Made by a program: the position numbers and the translations under genes. Below the pieces are notes generated by a model. The model worked only from the letters and a program-made list of their open reading frames with translations, searched no databases and was not told where the DNA came from. Below, piece after piece: positions 18,585-27,807 of a DNA stretch of 64,000 bases. This stretch comes from a candidate division TM6 bacterium GW2011_GWF2_37_49 (lineage in GTDB: Bacteria; Babelota; Babeliae; Babelales; RVW-14): contig LBTE01000001.1 in NCBI GenBank assembly GCA_000989955.1, positions 326,021-390,020 of the forward strand, read 5' to 3'. The stretch's first letter is position 1; the number at the start of each line of letters is the position of its first letter.

Positions 18585-19256
18585 ATGTCTTCAACAGAAT
18601 TAAGAGTAAAAGAATTACTAAGAGAACTTGGTTGGACAACTAAAGTTTTGGCTGAAAAAACAGGTATGTCCGAAAGCTATCTTACGCATATCAAGAATGG
18701 CACTCGTAGATGGAACGAAGATGCGCTAAAAAAATTGGCGACTGCTTTTGGTAAGCACCCAGTAGAGCTTTTTGCGCAAAGAAAAAGCCGCACAGATAAT
18801 GTTGATAGATCCGTTAAAATGCCAGAAACAACAAGTGTTGATCTACAGTTAAAAATTGTTCCCGTAGTTGGGGATGTTCCTTCAAACCCATCTCCTTACA
18901 ATAATCAAGTTATGCAAGTTACTACTGGATACAAAGATATTTTTGTTCCTGTTTTTAACAGTTCAGATGAGTCAATGTTTTGTTTTTGTATAGAGAGCAA
19001 TTCGATGTCTCCAAACTTTGTTAAAGGCGATTATTTAATTATATCACCTGAAGTTTGGACGCGTTCTGGAGACATTGCTGCAGTTGAATATGGAAACGAA
19101 ACACAAATTAAAGCAATCATGCAAATTACTTACGCCGATGATTTTATCGTTCTAGAATCGGTAAACCACAAAAATCCTCCAGTGGCCCTTGTTCGCGGGA
19201 AAGATCATTTTAGAGTTATAGGAAAGGTCATATTTAGATATCAAAGACTTGGCTAA
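18585..19256 (+). CDS. XRE-family repressor with S24 (LexA-like) peptidase domain
   Basis: Residues 1-65 form a Cro/CI helix-turn-helix (LAEKTGMSESYLTHIKNGTR). Residues about 95-223 form a LexA/CI-type S24 domain with ESNSMSPNFVKGDYLII, whose serine in SMSP is the nucleophile, and a downstream lysine in IKAIMQI. Proteins of this design repress prophage or stress genes and self-cleave under DNA damage. A clear Ala-Gly cleavage site is not obvious; VVGDVP in the linker is the nearest candidate. The site AGAAAGGG precedes the ATG. No prophage genes flank it, so it may regulate elsewhere, or it may be the last trace of an element. It could carry out the SOS role if no lexA exists. Confidence 0.85.
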   Translation: MSSTELRVKELLRELGWTTKVLAEKTGMSESYLTHIKNGTRRWNEDALKKLATAFGKHPVELFAQRKSRTDNVDRSVKMPETTSVDLQLKIVPVVGDVPSNPSPYNNQVMQVTTGYKDIFVPVFNSSDESMFCFCIESNSMSPNFVKGDYLIISPEVWTRSGDIAAVEYGNETQIKAIMQITYADDFIVLESVNHKNPPVALVRGKDHFRVIGKVIFRYQRLG

Positions 19257-19371
19257 ATTTTGTGATTGGTTTGCTGGGCTGGGCATAATGTTTTTGACGA
19301 TAACACTTGTAGAAGCCTTGATTGACAACGTCGAGCAAAAATTTTGCAAAAAATAAATTTGTAAGCGCAAC

Positions 19372-20085
19372 TTAAGCCGCTGCTGGAGTCATGCTTGCGT
19401 TGCTAGTGAATGTGTATGCCTGATTAAATTCTTTAAGCGCTTCATTAAATTTTTCCAACTTATCTTCGCTAATTTTGTTTTTGGTTAGCGGTGAGTCCCA
19501 ATCTCCAATTTTAAAGGTGATTTTTATCGCTAAAATTTCACCTTTGAAGTTGAGTATTCCTCCTTCTTTTATAAGCTCACTCATCGATGTTGTCGTATTT
19601 ATAACAAAATGCTTATCTCTTGTCAGACCGTTGGGCAATTTTACGTTATGTCCTGGAACGATATAAATACCGTCTTTAGTTTTACAAATCTCGTAAAATT
19701 TACCTTGAAATGTTGGATTTCTGCGCATGTAAGGACCGGTCCATTTTGCAGGATAAGCAATATTCATGCAGCCAACGGTTGAGCCCGCAAATTTTTGAAT
19801 ATTCAAAAAGTCTACCGGGATGCTGTCATTGTTAAAGCTTAAAATATTACAGTTTTTATCGATTTCATTGAGAACTTTCTCTATTTCTTTCAGGTCGTTT
19901 TTTATTGCCGCCACAATCTGATACGGCTTGTCTACGATGATTTTGATAAAAAATATAGACATTAAAGTTACCAAGGTTATCGTGCTGATTGCTGGAAAAT
20001 ATTTTTTCATAGACAACAACACTGGATTAATGCTCTTGTCAAAGGATTTGTCAATATCATGCATGAAATTATCAATTTTCTTCAT
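19372..20085 (-). CDS. hypothetical single-pass membrane protein, weak pseudopilin resemblance
   Basis: About 237 residues with one membrane segment (ISTITLVTLMSIFFIKIIV) near residue 40 and a coiled or helical stretch after it. A middle part reads AYPAKWTGPYMRRNPTFQGK and then YIVPG, which faintly recalls the W-x-G-P-Y-L ... P-G layout of type II pseudopilins. The prepilin cleavage motif is missing, however, so this stays a guess. The C-terminus is helical and ends in TPAAA. I prefer the ATG at 20085 over the upstream in-frame ATG at 20103, because an AG-rich site precedes it. It lies between the repressor and manC with no clear operon partner. Confidence 0.55.
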   Translation of the reverse strand: MKKIDNFMHDIDKSFDKSINPVLLSMKKYFPAISTITLVTLMSIFFIKIIVDKPYQIVAAIKNDLKEIEKVLNEIDKNCNILSFNNDSIPVDFLNIQKFAGSTVGCMNIAYPAKWTGPYMRRNPTFQGKFYEICKTKDGIYIVPGHNVKLPNGLTRDKHFVINTTTSMSELIKEGGILNFKGEILAIKITFKIGDWDSPLTKNKISEDKLEKFNEALKEFNQAYTFTSNASMTPAAA

Positions 20086-20187
20086 TGTCTCTTCTTTCAA
20101 CATTTAACGTAACTACTACGATTCCCCCTCACAATTTATCTTACATCTTTTGTATATTTAAAATAAACAAATTCAAAATAATTAGAT

Positions 20188-21210
20188 TTATAAGGTATTT
20201 TGATGAGTTTTATAGATTTGTGGTAATACCTTTTTCACACTTTCAACGGCCTCTTTTTTTGAGATTAAAATAACATTATCTGTTTCAACAACGCATAAAT
20301 CACTAAGTCCAATAAAAACAATAACTTTTTTATTAGTATTTGCCAGGTTATTTTGCCCGTCAATGTTTATTATTTCTGTTTTGGCCGGCTGAAATTTTTG
20401 TTGCAACGATAAAAATACATTCAAATTGCCCACATCGCTCCACTCAAAACTTGTTGGAATTACGACGATATTCTGGCTTCGTTCCATAACCGCATAATCA
20501 ATTGATATATTTTCTAAATCGTGGTAGTCAAGTTTTTCATCAAAGAATTTATGCATATCAGAGCTGAGTTTTGGAGCATTTGCTTCAAATTCATGTAAAA
20601 AAGTGTTTAATTTTCCAACAAAAATGCCTCCATTCCAAAACATGTCATCTTGCTTGATGTATTGATTAGCTTGATCAGTAGATGGTTTTTCATGAAATTT
20701 TTCGACGATATAAACATTGTTGTCGATATTCAGGCCGGCTTGAACATATCCGTAACCAGTTGCAGGGAATGTTGGCTTAATACCGATTGTTGCGATTTTA
20801 TTATTAGTTTGCACAAAGTCGCAAATATTGCTTAGGCAGCACAAAAACGCTTGTTGGTCCGGTATAAAATGGTCTGCTGGCAATATCACGATAGTTGCGT
20901 CTTTTTCAACGGCCTGTATTTTATGGCAGGTGAAAAGTATTGCTGGCGCGGTGTTTCGTGCTGCCGGCTCTGATATAACGTTGATATCGGTATCGACATG
21001 ATTTTTGATTTTATTTAGTTGATAATCGTTTGTGATAATCCAAATATTTTTATACGATCCGGTCAACGGCAAGATTCGATCAATTGTTTGTTGCAATAAT
21101 GATTTTTGTCCGATAAACGGAATTAAATGTTTTGGACAATCTTTTGTGCTCAGCGGCCAGAGCCTTTGCCCGCTACCGCCGGCAAGAATTACAAAATGTG
21201 TGTTACTCAT
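20188..21210 (-). CDS. manC: mannose-1-phosphate guanylyltransferase
   Basis: It forms GDP-mannose from mannose-1-phosphate and GTP, a donor for surface glycans. The nucleotide-binding signature LAGGSGQRLWPLS is at the N-terminus with the catalytic lysine region CPKHLIPF. Further family marks are SEPAARNTAPAI, LPADHFI, VEKFHEKP and FEWSDVGNL. At 340 residues it has only the pyrophosphorylase domain and lacks the C-terminal cupin isomerase of bifunctional ManC/AlgA. It is the last gene of the minus-strand polysaccharide cluster and is separated from the upstream gene by repeat copy 4. GGAAGAG precedes the ATG. Confidence 0.92.
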   Translation of the reverse strand: MSNTHFVILAGGSGQRLWPLSTKDCPKHLIPFIGQKSLLQQTIDRILPLTGSYKNIWIITNDYQLNKIKNHVDTDINVISEPAARNTAPAILFTCHKIQAVEKDATIVILPADHFIPDQQAFLCCLSNICDFVQTNNKIATIGIKPTFPATGYGYVQAGLNIDNNVYIVEKFHEKPSTDQANQYIKQDDMFWNGGIFVGKLNTFLHEFEANAPKLSSDMHKFFDEKLDYHDLENISIDYAVMERSQNIVVIPTSFEWSDVGNLNVFLSLQQKFQPAKTEIINIDGQNNLANTNKKVIVFIGLSDLCVVETDNVILISKKEAVESVKKVLPQIYKTHQNTL

Positions 21211-21295
21211 TACTCTTCCTTTATTCGATTTTTTTAACTCTATCCTTAAATTTTATTTGTGAGACAGAACGCCCTTGCTGATCGTTGGTTTCAAT

Positions 21296-21441
21296 CTCGA
21301 TGGCACTTTTGGCAATTTTTGAAAAAATATCTTCGTAGCCATCTCCTGGTCATGCTTGGTAGGCCGAGTTATAAAATTTATAAATTTGTTGAGATTGGTG
21401 ATGTATGCACGTGTTTGGAATTTAGTAGTCAATGTATAACC
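21296..21441 (-). repeat. dispersed ~150 bp repeat, copy 4
   Basis: On the minus strand it reads GGTTATACATTGACTACTAA, then ATAAATTTTATAACTCGGCC, then TACCAAGCATGACC. It lies between the glycosyltransferase at 21461 and manC. A 74-codon frame spans it (21253-21477), but its translation is only a frame-shifted version of the repeat peptide, so I do not call a gene there. Confidence 0.7.
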
Positions 21442-21460
21442 CTGAATATCGTATAGTTGA

Positions 21461-22813
21461 TCAGTCTTGATTTTCATAATTTATTTCTTGATCCAGAATA
21501 TTATGCTTGCCTCTTTTTATGATCAGCCAAAGCCCGAGCGCTGCCAGAATTATTAAAATGAATTCAAACATCATTCTAAAGCGCGCGCAGCCGTCGTGTC
21601 CAGTGACAATCGAGAAATAAAAAATGAATGATAAAAAAAGCCCAAGCAGGTCAAATCTTTTTTTATAAAATAACCAGAGCAGGGCAATCAGGCACAAAAA
21701 ATAACGAAGCAATGACCAAATCGCCTCAAGCAGACCAACTATTTTAACCCACTGATAGCTTGCTCCAGACTGGATGTACAGCCAAGCTTTTTGAAGAAAA
21801 GTTCCTTGCATGTTAAAGAACGAAATATCTCCGCCGTGAACATTTGGATCAACCAAGACTTTAAGATTGCTGGTGTAGAGCCCCAAAAAAGTTTTTATAA
21901 CGTTTTTACCCCAGATATACGGGAAAAGTCCGATTGGATAGGCTTTTAGATCAGCCCAAAACATATTTTTTACAACATCTATTCGTTCATAGTCAGCACC
22001 AGCAATCATCTGAAGTTTTGCTCGTTCCGCGTTAGAGGTCGTGCCGTGCACAAACGCCAAAACGTTTGGATAAAACCAAAAATAAATATTTTGCGATTCT
22101 AGTTTGCTGATCTTGAATTCGTTGAATGCAGCCTTGTTGTGAACCATATAAAAAAATATAGGGATTGCAAACATAATCGAAAAATTTGTTAAAAATTTTG
22201 TTTTTTGCGGATTGTTTTTGTTTAAAATATAAAGCAGCGGAAGTAAGAGTAGTGGATAATAAAGAGCTGCAGGCTTAACGCAAACAGACAACCCCAAAAT
22301 CAATCCAGACCAATACAGAGCGGATGTGTTTTTTTCCGTTAAATACAGGCTAAATCGTTCAATAAATGCGATGAATAAAAAAGATAACAAGGTCTCGGTT
22401 AAAACAAATTGTGCAAAGACCAAAAACCCCAAATTTATGCATGTTAGTGCAAAAGCGATTATTCCAACCGCTTCATTAAAAAGCCGTCTGGAAGTCAAAA
22501 AAATCAAAAATGCAGACAGCAAAACCAAAAGTATCTGTGCCCAAATTAAAAAATCTATCGAGTCTGAAGTAATTTTATAAATTATTGCCATAAACATTGG
22601 ATACCCAAGAACAAAGTACGGCATATTTTCAAATGCGGGCGTTGGTGCGAAAGTTCCTGATTTATAGAGTAGTTCACTCTTGCCAAGATATGCGCTTGAA
22701 TCAACGTCGCTGTGATATTTTAATGGATCAACCTGTAAATAAAGCAAAATTGAAAGATTCAAAAAAATAAATGAAAATAGGACAAGAAATGATAGCGTTT
22801 TTGAAGATACCAC
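21461..22813 (-). CDS. polytopic glycosyltransferase, GT39/ArnT-like
   Basis: A 450-residue integral membrane protein with roughly ten hydrophobic segments. After the first segment comes a periplasmic loop with acidic residues (YHSDVDSSAYL), the place where GT-C enzymes keep their catalytic Asp. VLGYPMFMAII follows, as in dolichyl-phosphate-mannose mannosyltransferase relatives. Such enzymes use polyprenyl-phosphate sugars to glycosylate lipids, glycans or proteins on the periplasmic face. The start is GTG with AAAGGAG five bases ahead. It resembles the gene at 26317-27585 in design (same loop and Y/P-G-Y-P motif), so the two are probably paralogs. Confidence 0.75.
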   Translation of the reverse strand: MVSSKTLSFLVLFSFIFLNLSILLYLQVDPLKYHSDVDSSAYLGKSELLYKSGTFAPTPAFENMPYFVLGYPMFMAIIYKITSDSIDFLIWAQILLVLLSAFLIFLTSRRLFNEAVGIIAFALTCINLGFLVFAQFVLTETLLSFLFIAFIERFSLYLTEKNTSALYWSGLILGLSVCVKPAALYYPLLLLPLLYILNKNNPQKTKFLTNFSIMFAIPIFFYMVHNKAAFNEFKISKLESQNIYFWFYPNVLAFVHGTTSNAERAKLQMIAGADYERIDVVKNMFWADLKAYPIGLFPYIWGKNVIKTFLGLYTSNLKVLVDPNVHGGDISFFNMQGTFLQKAWLYIQSGASYQWVKIVGLLEAIWSLLRYFLCLIALLWLFYKKRFDLLGLFLSFIFYFSIVTGHDGCARFRMMFEFILIILAALGLWLIIKRGKHNILDQEINYENQD

Positions 22814-22829
22814 AAGATCTCCTTTAAAA

Positions 22830-24770
22830 TTATTTTATGGCCCACAAATTTTGTAATACCCATTTTTGAACAGCGAAATTATAAATATTATTTTTATAAA
22901 ATTTTTCAAGATCGGAAAAATTGCCAGATAAAAACGTATTTTGACTTCTACTTAACGCTTGAAAGTAAGCTGGAAACAATTTTTCGCCATTCAACCATCT
23001 AAACGTTGGCGCGGAAAATCCAACCTTTTTTCTATCAATCACAGAATCAGGCAGAATCCCTCGACAAATCTTCTTTAAAAGATATTTTTTAATACCGTTC
23101 TTAAATTTTAAGTCTCCGTGAACATGCATCATAAATTCAACCAGCTTATGATCAAGAAACGGCTCGCGCGCTTCCAATCCTTGAGCCATCGACATTTTGT
23201 CTGCACGCATCAAAAGAAGCTCTGGTAGACGTTGTTTAAGTTCAAGATAAAGCATTTGTTTGCAAAAATCCGCTTCGGGATCGAGTTCTTTGAGCTTGGA
23301 CATGTGATAATCGACAATGGAAAGACTGTTTAACTCTTGTCGCATGCCAGGGTAAATTTGTTGAACAATTGGATCAAATTCGATTGATGTGTGAACGTCA
23401 GACAATATTATTTTTTTATGCTGCTCATTAAAAGCGATTGCTCCGCCCCAAAAAAGAGGCTTTTGTTCGGCCCAATTTTGAATTAAATCCAATTTTGTCG
23501 GGTTGTTGTTTAAAAATGGAGAAAATATATTTTTTATGCCACTGCGCATGAAGCTAGGCATAAATTTTTGAGTAGGCGCCCAAAAGTTGTCATACATTTT
23601 TTTGTAATTTGCGTAAAGCTCATAGCCAAAAAAAAGCTCGTCAGAGCCTTCTCCCACCTGAGCCACCTTGATTCCATTATCCCGTGCAAGCTTTGCCACG
23701 TAATAAAACGGGATGCACACGCAATCTGCAAGCGGTTCATCCAGGTGATAAACCATTTTTTCATAAAACGAGAAGGCTTCTGTCTCAGAAATTGTTATTT
23801 CGTGATGCTGAGTTCCAAATTTTTGGGCAATCATTCGAGCCCATTTAAGTTCATTTGATTCAGGGCCGTCAGAAAACGCTACAGTAAATGTTTTTAGCTT
23901 GCTTGTTAATTGTGACATCAGTGCCACATTCAAACTTGAATCTATGCCTCCGGATAAAAACGCTCCCACAGGCACATCTGACACCATTCGTTTTTTTGTT
24001 GATTCAATCAATAAATTTTTTATATTTTCAAGGCAAAATTGTTCAGATTCAAATTCTTTTTTTTCTGTGGCGCTAATTTTTTTTATTGGATTGTACCATT
24101 CACAAAAACTCAGCTTTTTTTTGCGGTCGATTTTTAAATAAAATCCGGCGGGCAGCTTGTATATTTCTTTAAAAATTGTGTACGGCGCAGGGGTAACCAT
24201 AAACGTTAAGTAATGATAAGCGGCGACAGGACTTATTTCTTTGTGCGTCCATGGTAGATGCCACAGCGCCTTAATTTCGGATGCAAATCCTAAAATATTA
24301 TTTTGCAGAGTAAAATAAAGCGGCTTAACGCCAATTCTATCACGAATGAGATATAATTCTCGTTTTTCAAAATCATAAATCGAGAAAGCAAACATGCCTA
24401 CAAGTCGATGTATTACGTCGATGCCCCATTCTTTATATCCATATAAAATTGTTTCTGTATCAGATGTCGAAAAAAATTGATAACCAATATTTTCCAGCGT
24501 TGATCGCAATTCTTTGTAATTATAAATTTCGCCATTAAAACACACCACCACGCTGCGCTGTTTATCGAACATTGGCTGCATGCCGGCATCGGATAAATCT
24601 ATGATGCTTAGTCTGCGATAGGCAAGCCCAAGCTGGTGCTTATCACTGGCCCAAATTCTTCCACCGTCCGGACCTCTGTGAGCGATGGCTCTTTGCATTC
24701 CATCAAGGATCTGTTCATCAATTTTAATCTGTTTTTCGTTAAGATTTAAATATCCAGCTAAACCGCACAT
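22830..24770 (-). CDS. asnB: asparagine synthase (glutamine-hydrolysing) family
   Basis: An N-terminal class II glutamine amidotransferase domain begins with the catalytic Cys2 (MCGLAGYLNL) and includes AHRGPDGGRIW and CFNGEIYNY. The synthetase domain has the PP-loop SGGIDSSL near residue 265 for ATP binding. At 646 residues it fits the family. In polysaccharide loci, AsnB homologs often amidate sugar acids or peptides rather than make asparagine; the flanking genes (flavoprotein, glycosyltransferases, manC) favour that. Spacing to both neighbours is under 20 bases, so it lies mid-operon. Confidence 0.9.
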   Translation of the reverse strand: MCGLAGYLNLNEKQIKIDEQILDGMQRAIAHRGPDGGRIWASDKHQLGLAYRRLSIIDLSDAGMQPMFDKQRSVVVCFNGEIYNYKELRSTLENIGYQFFSTSDTETILYGYKEWGIDVIHRLVGMFAFSIYDFEKRELYLIRDRIGVKPLYFTLQNNILGFASEIKALWHLPWTHKEISPVAAYHYLTFMVTPAPYTIFKEIYKLPAGFYLKIDRKKKLSFCEWYNPIKKISATEKKEFESEQFCLENIKNLLIESTKKRMVSDVPVGAFLSGGIDSSLNVALMSQLTSKLKTFTVAFSDGPESNELKWARMIAQKFGTQHHEITISETEAFSFYEKMVYHLDEPLADCVCIPFYYVAKLARDNGIKVAQVGEGSDELFFGYELYANYKKMYDNFWAPTQKFMPSFMRSGIKNIFSPFLNNNPTKLDLIQNWAEQKPLFWGGAIAFNEQHKKIILSDVHTSIEFDPIVQQIYPGMRQELNSLSIVDYHMSKLKELDPEADFCKQMLYLELKQRLPELLLMRADKMSMAQGLEAREPFLDHKLVEFMMHVHGDLKFKNGIKKYLLKKICRGILPDSVIDRKKVGFSAPTFRWLNGEKLFPAYFQALSRSQNTFLSGNFSDLEKFYKNNIYNFAVQKWVLQNLWAIK

Positions 24771-24778
24771 AGTTAGAC

Positions 24779-26233
24779 CTATTCTTGTTTGAATTTTTCC
24801 CGAGGCGTAATAATATTTTTTAGAATTGCTGCATCCGATATTTCTTCCTGTTCGATAAATGGCTTAATGGCATTCATCGCCGAAATCATTGCCGTATCCA
24901 TATTGTTGTATTGATGCATTCCGTTGCGGCCCATTAATTTTAGATTTTTGAAACATTCAAGGTAGTCGTATACGATATTCAAATACAGTTTATAATTGCC
25001 TTCATAGATTGGATAAGCGTCAGGAGCTCGCAACACCATACCATCTAGCACTAATTCTTTTTTGACTAGTCCAATTTTTGCTACTTCATTTTTGGCTTGG
25101 TCAAGAAGTTCAGCATCGGTTTTTAGCCAAATAGGATCACCCATGAAAGTAAAGCATTCTAGGATTATTGCGGAGTGTTGTTTATTTGGTCTTAACATCA
25201 TCGAAAAATTATTCATATTTCCGATACGTATTGTTTGAACATTTTTTTCGTGAATATAAATCCAATGATCAGGGGTTATATGTTCCTGATTGATTATCAA
25301 ATTAATTGTTATCAATGCGCGGCATATGAGCTGTTTTGCAGCAAATATCACGTCTGATGGCGGCAACGGGTCCATGCTTAGAATTAAATTACGCAGTGTC
25401 ATTGTTGATAAAAAATAATCGCCTTCATGGCGCTTGAGTTGTTGAGCGGAAGCCTCATTTTCGTTGAGCATGCTTTTTGTTAGCACGGCCACAATTTTTT
25501 GATTATCATGCTCAACTGAAACAACTTGCTCATTCAGATTAATCGAGCCATACGTTGAGTTAATTATTTTCTTGCCGACTTTATTCCACAGCGATCCCGA
25601 GCCATGAATCGGATAATAAAACTCATTTAAAATTGTTCGAGGTGTATATTTTTTAAACATTTTGCCAAAAAAAGCGAAAAATATAGCTTTTCCCAGCGAG
25701 AAATTTTTAATTCGCTGAGCAGCCCAATCTGCTGAAATTTGACTGCATGGTATACCCCACAATTTTTCAGTGTAAGATTTAAAGAATATTTCAAAAAGTC
25801 GCTTGCCAAACCGGTTTGTCAGCCAGTCTTCATACGACGCAACTTTTTTGGGGAAAATTTTATATCGAAAATAGCTACACACACAGCGAATAGATTCAAA
25901 TATATTAAGCCCAAGCAACGCATTAATTGGTTCTAGCGGATATAAAAAGAAGTGTCTGTTATAATAAATTCTTGTGAAGCGTTTAAGTGGTATAAACTCA
26001 TCTTTAACAATATCTTTCCACCAATTTTCTATTTCTTTGGATTCGGTTACGTAGTGATGTGGACCAATGTCGTATTTATAATTTTTGTAGCTTACTGTTT
26101 TGGCAAGTCCGCCAATTTGATCGTCTTTTTCGATGATATTAACTGCAAATTTTTGTGTTTTTAAAAGCTCAAATCCAGCTGTAAGGCCAGCTGGCCCAGC
26201 TCCGATAATTACAGCCTCTTTTTTATTCTTCAT
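24779..26233 (-). CDS. FAD-dependent oxidoreductase, UDP-galactopyranose mutase-like
   Basis: A 484-residue flavoprotein with an N-terminal dinucleotide fold (AVIIGAGPAGLTAGFELL) followed by EKDDQIGGLAKTV and YDIGPHHY, the flavin-binding pattern of the amine oxidase/UGM superfamily. Middle regions such as SYTEKLWGIPCSQISADWAAQRI are typical of protoporphyrinogen-oxidase-like proteins found in exopolysaccharide loci. It may catalyse ring contraction or oxidation of a nucleotide sugar. It lies nine bases from asnB. Substrate is unknown; the superfamily call is solid. Confidence 0.85.
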   Translation of the reverse strand: MKNKKEAVIIGAGPAGLTAGFELLKTQKFAVNIIEKDDQIGGLAKTVSYKNYKYDIGPHHYVTESKEIENWWKDIVKDEFIPLKRFTRIYYNRHFFLYPLEPINALLGLNIFESIRCVCSYFRYKIFPKKVASYEDWLTNRFGKRLFEIFFKSYTEKLWGIPCSQISADWAAQRIKNFSLGKAIFFAFFGKMFKKYTPRTILNEFYYPIHGSGSLWNKVGKKIINSTYGSINLNEQVVSVEHDNQKIVAVLTKSMLNENEASAQQLKRHEGDYFLSTMTLRNLILSMDPLPPSDVIFAAKQLICRALITINLIINQEHITPDHWIYIHEKNVQTIRIGNMNNFSMMLRPNKQHSAIILECFTFMGDPIWLKTDAELLDQAKNEVAKIGLVKKELVLDGMVLRAPDAYPIYEGNYKLYLNIVYDYLECFKNLKLMGRNGMHQYNNMDTAMISAMNAIKPFIEQEEISDAAILKNIITPREKFKQE

Positions 26234-26316
26234 TTACTCTCCCTTTAAAAAAATCAATCCAAGCCTTACTTGCTAAAGTAATTAAAAAACACTCGATTGG
26301 CAAACGTAATCTAGCG

Positions 26317-27585
26317 TTATCCGCATGCAAGTGTTATAAAAAGTACGGCAAAAATGAAAGGAAATGCTTTGAAGGCTACGCATAAATTATTGAAATTAAC
26401 AAATATTGATGCGCAAAACATAAAAAATCCGATCAACAAAAATAATAATAAAAATATTTCAAAATAAATTACCGGAATAATCCATTTATTTGATACATCT
26501 GGCAGCAAAAATCTTTTTACGATAGTATTTAATCCACGATTATTATCGTACGGAGGCAAGCTGCCACCTGAATCCACAAAAAGCAGCTCAGATGAATAAA
26601 GTCCAAACGCCGATTTTAAAATATTTGTAGTCCATAGTTTGATTGTTATCATTGGTCTTTCAATATACATATTTAAAGTTAATTTTTCAGCGATTAGACT
26701 TTTTTCTATTTCTTGCAATGGCCTACATAGCTCTAATTCATGCTTTTGACATAAATCATTAAATTTTTGATAAACGTTGTTTTGTGCTTGTTCATGTGAA
26801 ATGTTGTGTTGTCCCATCTCTAAACGTACGGCGGCATGGTTTAAAAAATGTGGCCCAGACAAGGTACCAAAAAAAATATACCCGGTTAAAAGATAGTTGC
26901 GCACCAACCACCATCCGGTTGCAAGTAAAAAGCCAGATATAAACGTTGCTAGAGCGCGTAGCCTTTTTTGTGTGAATAAAAGCAAAAATATTGAAACGCA
27001 AATCATTGCAGGTACGACCTGTCTTATCAAGCAGGCTATGCCCAAAAATACACCAGCGGCAAATAGCTGAATCAGTGATTGTTTTGATTTGGATTTGCAA
27101 AAAAACAGATTTAAATTTTGTAAAAATAAAATCAAAAAAATTGTGAAAAATAAAACAAAAAGAGTCTCAGTAAAAACCAATCCTGGAAAAATCAAATATC
27201 CTATGTCAAAACAAGCTACCAAGGCTGCAAATTGTGCCACTTTTTTTTGACATGGAAATATTGTGAGTGATAAAAAAAATATAAGCCACGCAATAAAAAT
27301 GCTGAGTAGGATTTGAAACAAAATTGCATAAATCGGGTTTGCCTCAAAACACTTGTAACACAAAGCTAAAAATATCGGGTATCCTGGAACGCGGTAAAAT
27401 TGCGGAGCTCCACTCTCGGTAGAGATACCATTGCCTGTCGCGATTTGTAAGGCTATTTTGTGATAGTGCGATGAGTCGAATTCAAGCATGCATGGATTAT
27501 TTTTTAAAAATAATGCAAAAAATAAAAGTTTTGTTGTGAACGCAAGCACAGATATAAAAACTAAAAAATGCTTATCATTAAACAT
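26317..27585 (-). CDS. polytopic glycosyltransferase, GT39/ArnT-like (paralog)
   Basis: About 422 residues and ten or so membrane segments. The first extracytoplasmic loop has FDSSHYHKIA with the acidic residue expected for GT-C catalysis, followed by YRVPGYPIFLALCY. I start it at the ATG at 27585, because GAAGGAG lies eight bases upstream, rather than at 27603. It is the first gene of the polysaccharide cluster and shares its topology and key loop with the gene at 21461-22813. Function probably lies in attaching a polyprenyl-linked sugar. The rest of the pathway (flippase, polymerase) is not in the window. Confidence 0.75.
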   Translation of the reverse strand: MFNDKHFLVFISVLAFTTKLLFFALFLKNNPCMLEFDSSHYHKIALQIATGNGISTESGAPQFYRVPGYPIFLALCYKCFEANPIYAILFQILLSIFIAWLIFFLSLTIFPCQKKVAQFAALVACFDIGYLIFPGLVFTETLFVLFFTIFLILFLQNLNLFFCKSKSKQSLIQLFAAGVFLGIACLIRQVVPAMICVSIFLLLFTQKRLRALATFISGFLLATGWWLVRNYLLTGYIFFGTLSGPHFLNHAAVRLEMGQHNISHEQAQNNVYQKFNDLCQKHELELCRPLQEIEKSLIAEKLTLNMYIERPMITIKLWTTNILKSAFGLYSSELLFVDSGGSLPPYDNNRGLNTIVKRFLLPDVSNKWIIPVIYFEIFLLLFLLIGFFMFCASIFVNFNNLCVAFKAFPFIFAVLFITLACG

Positions 27586-27633
27586 AAATTCGCTCTCCTT
27601 CAAAAGTTAGATTGCGGCAGGCCTTTTAAAGAA

Positions 27634-27780
27634 GGTGGCGTTTTTTGCAATTTCTGAAAAAACCACTCGACAACCCAGATTTGGAGCGGACTTACCGGTC
27701 GCATTAAAAAACTTATCATTTACTTGACAAAGCCGACCAATTCAGAGCTTTAAAACACCATGCCCTATGTATATCAAATT
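27634..27780 (-). repeat. dispersed ~150 bp repeat, copy 5 (degenerate)
   Basis: On the minus strand ATATACATAGGG, ATGATAAGTTTTTTAATGCG and TTTTTTCAGAAATTGC align in order with the family. It lies between nrnA and the start of the polysaccharide cluster and is the most decayed copy along with copy 7. Confidence 0.5.
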
Positions 27781-27807
27781 CATTCACGCTTTTGCGCAAT
27801 GGCTATT

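Noticed and set aside
21253..21477. 74-codon gene between manC and the glycosyltransferase
   Set aside because: The frame is largely repeat copy 4 out of the family's peptide frame, overlaps the neighbour gene and has no ribosome site.
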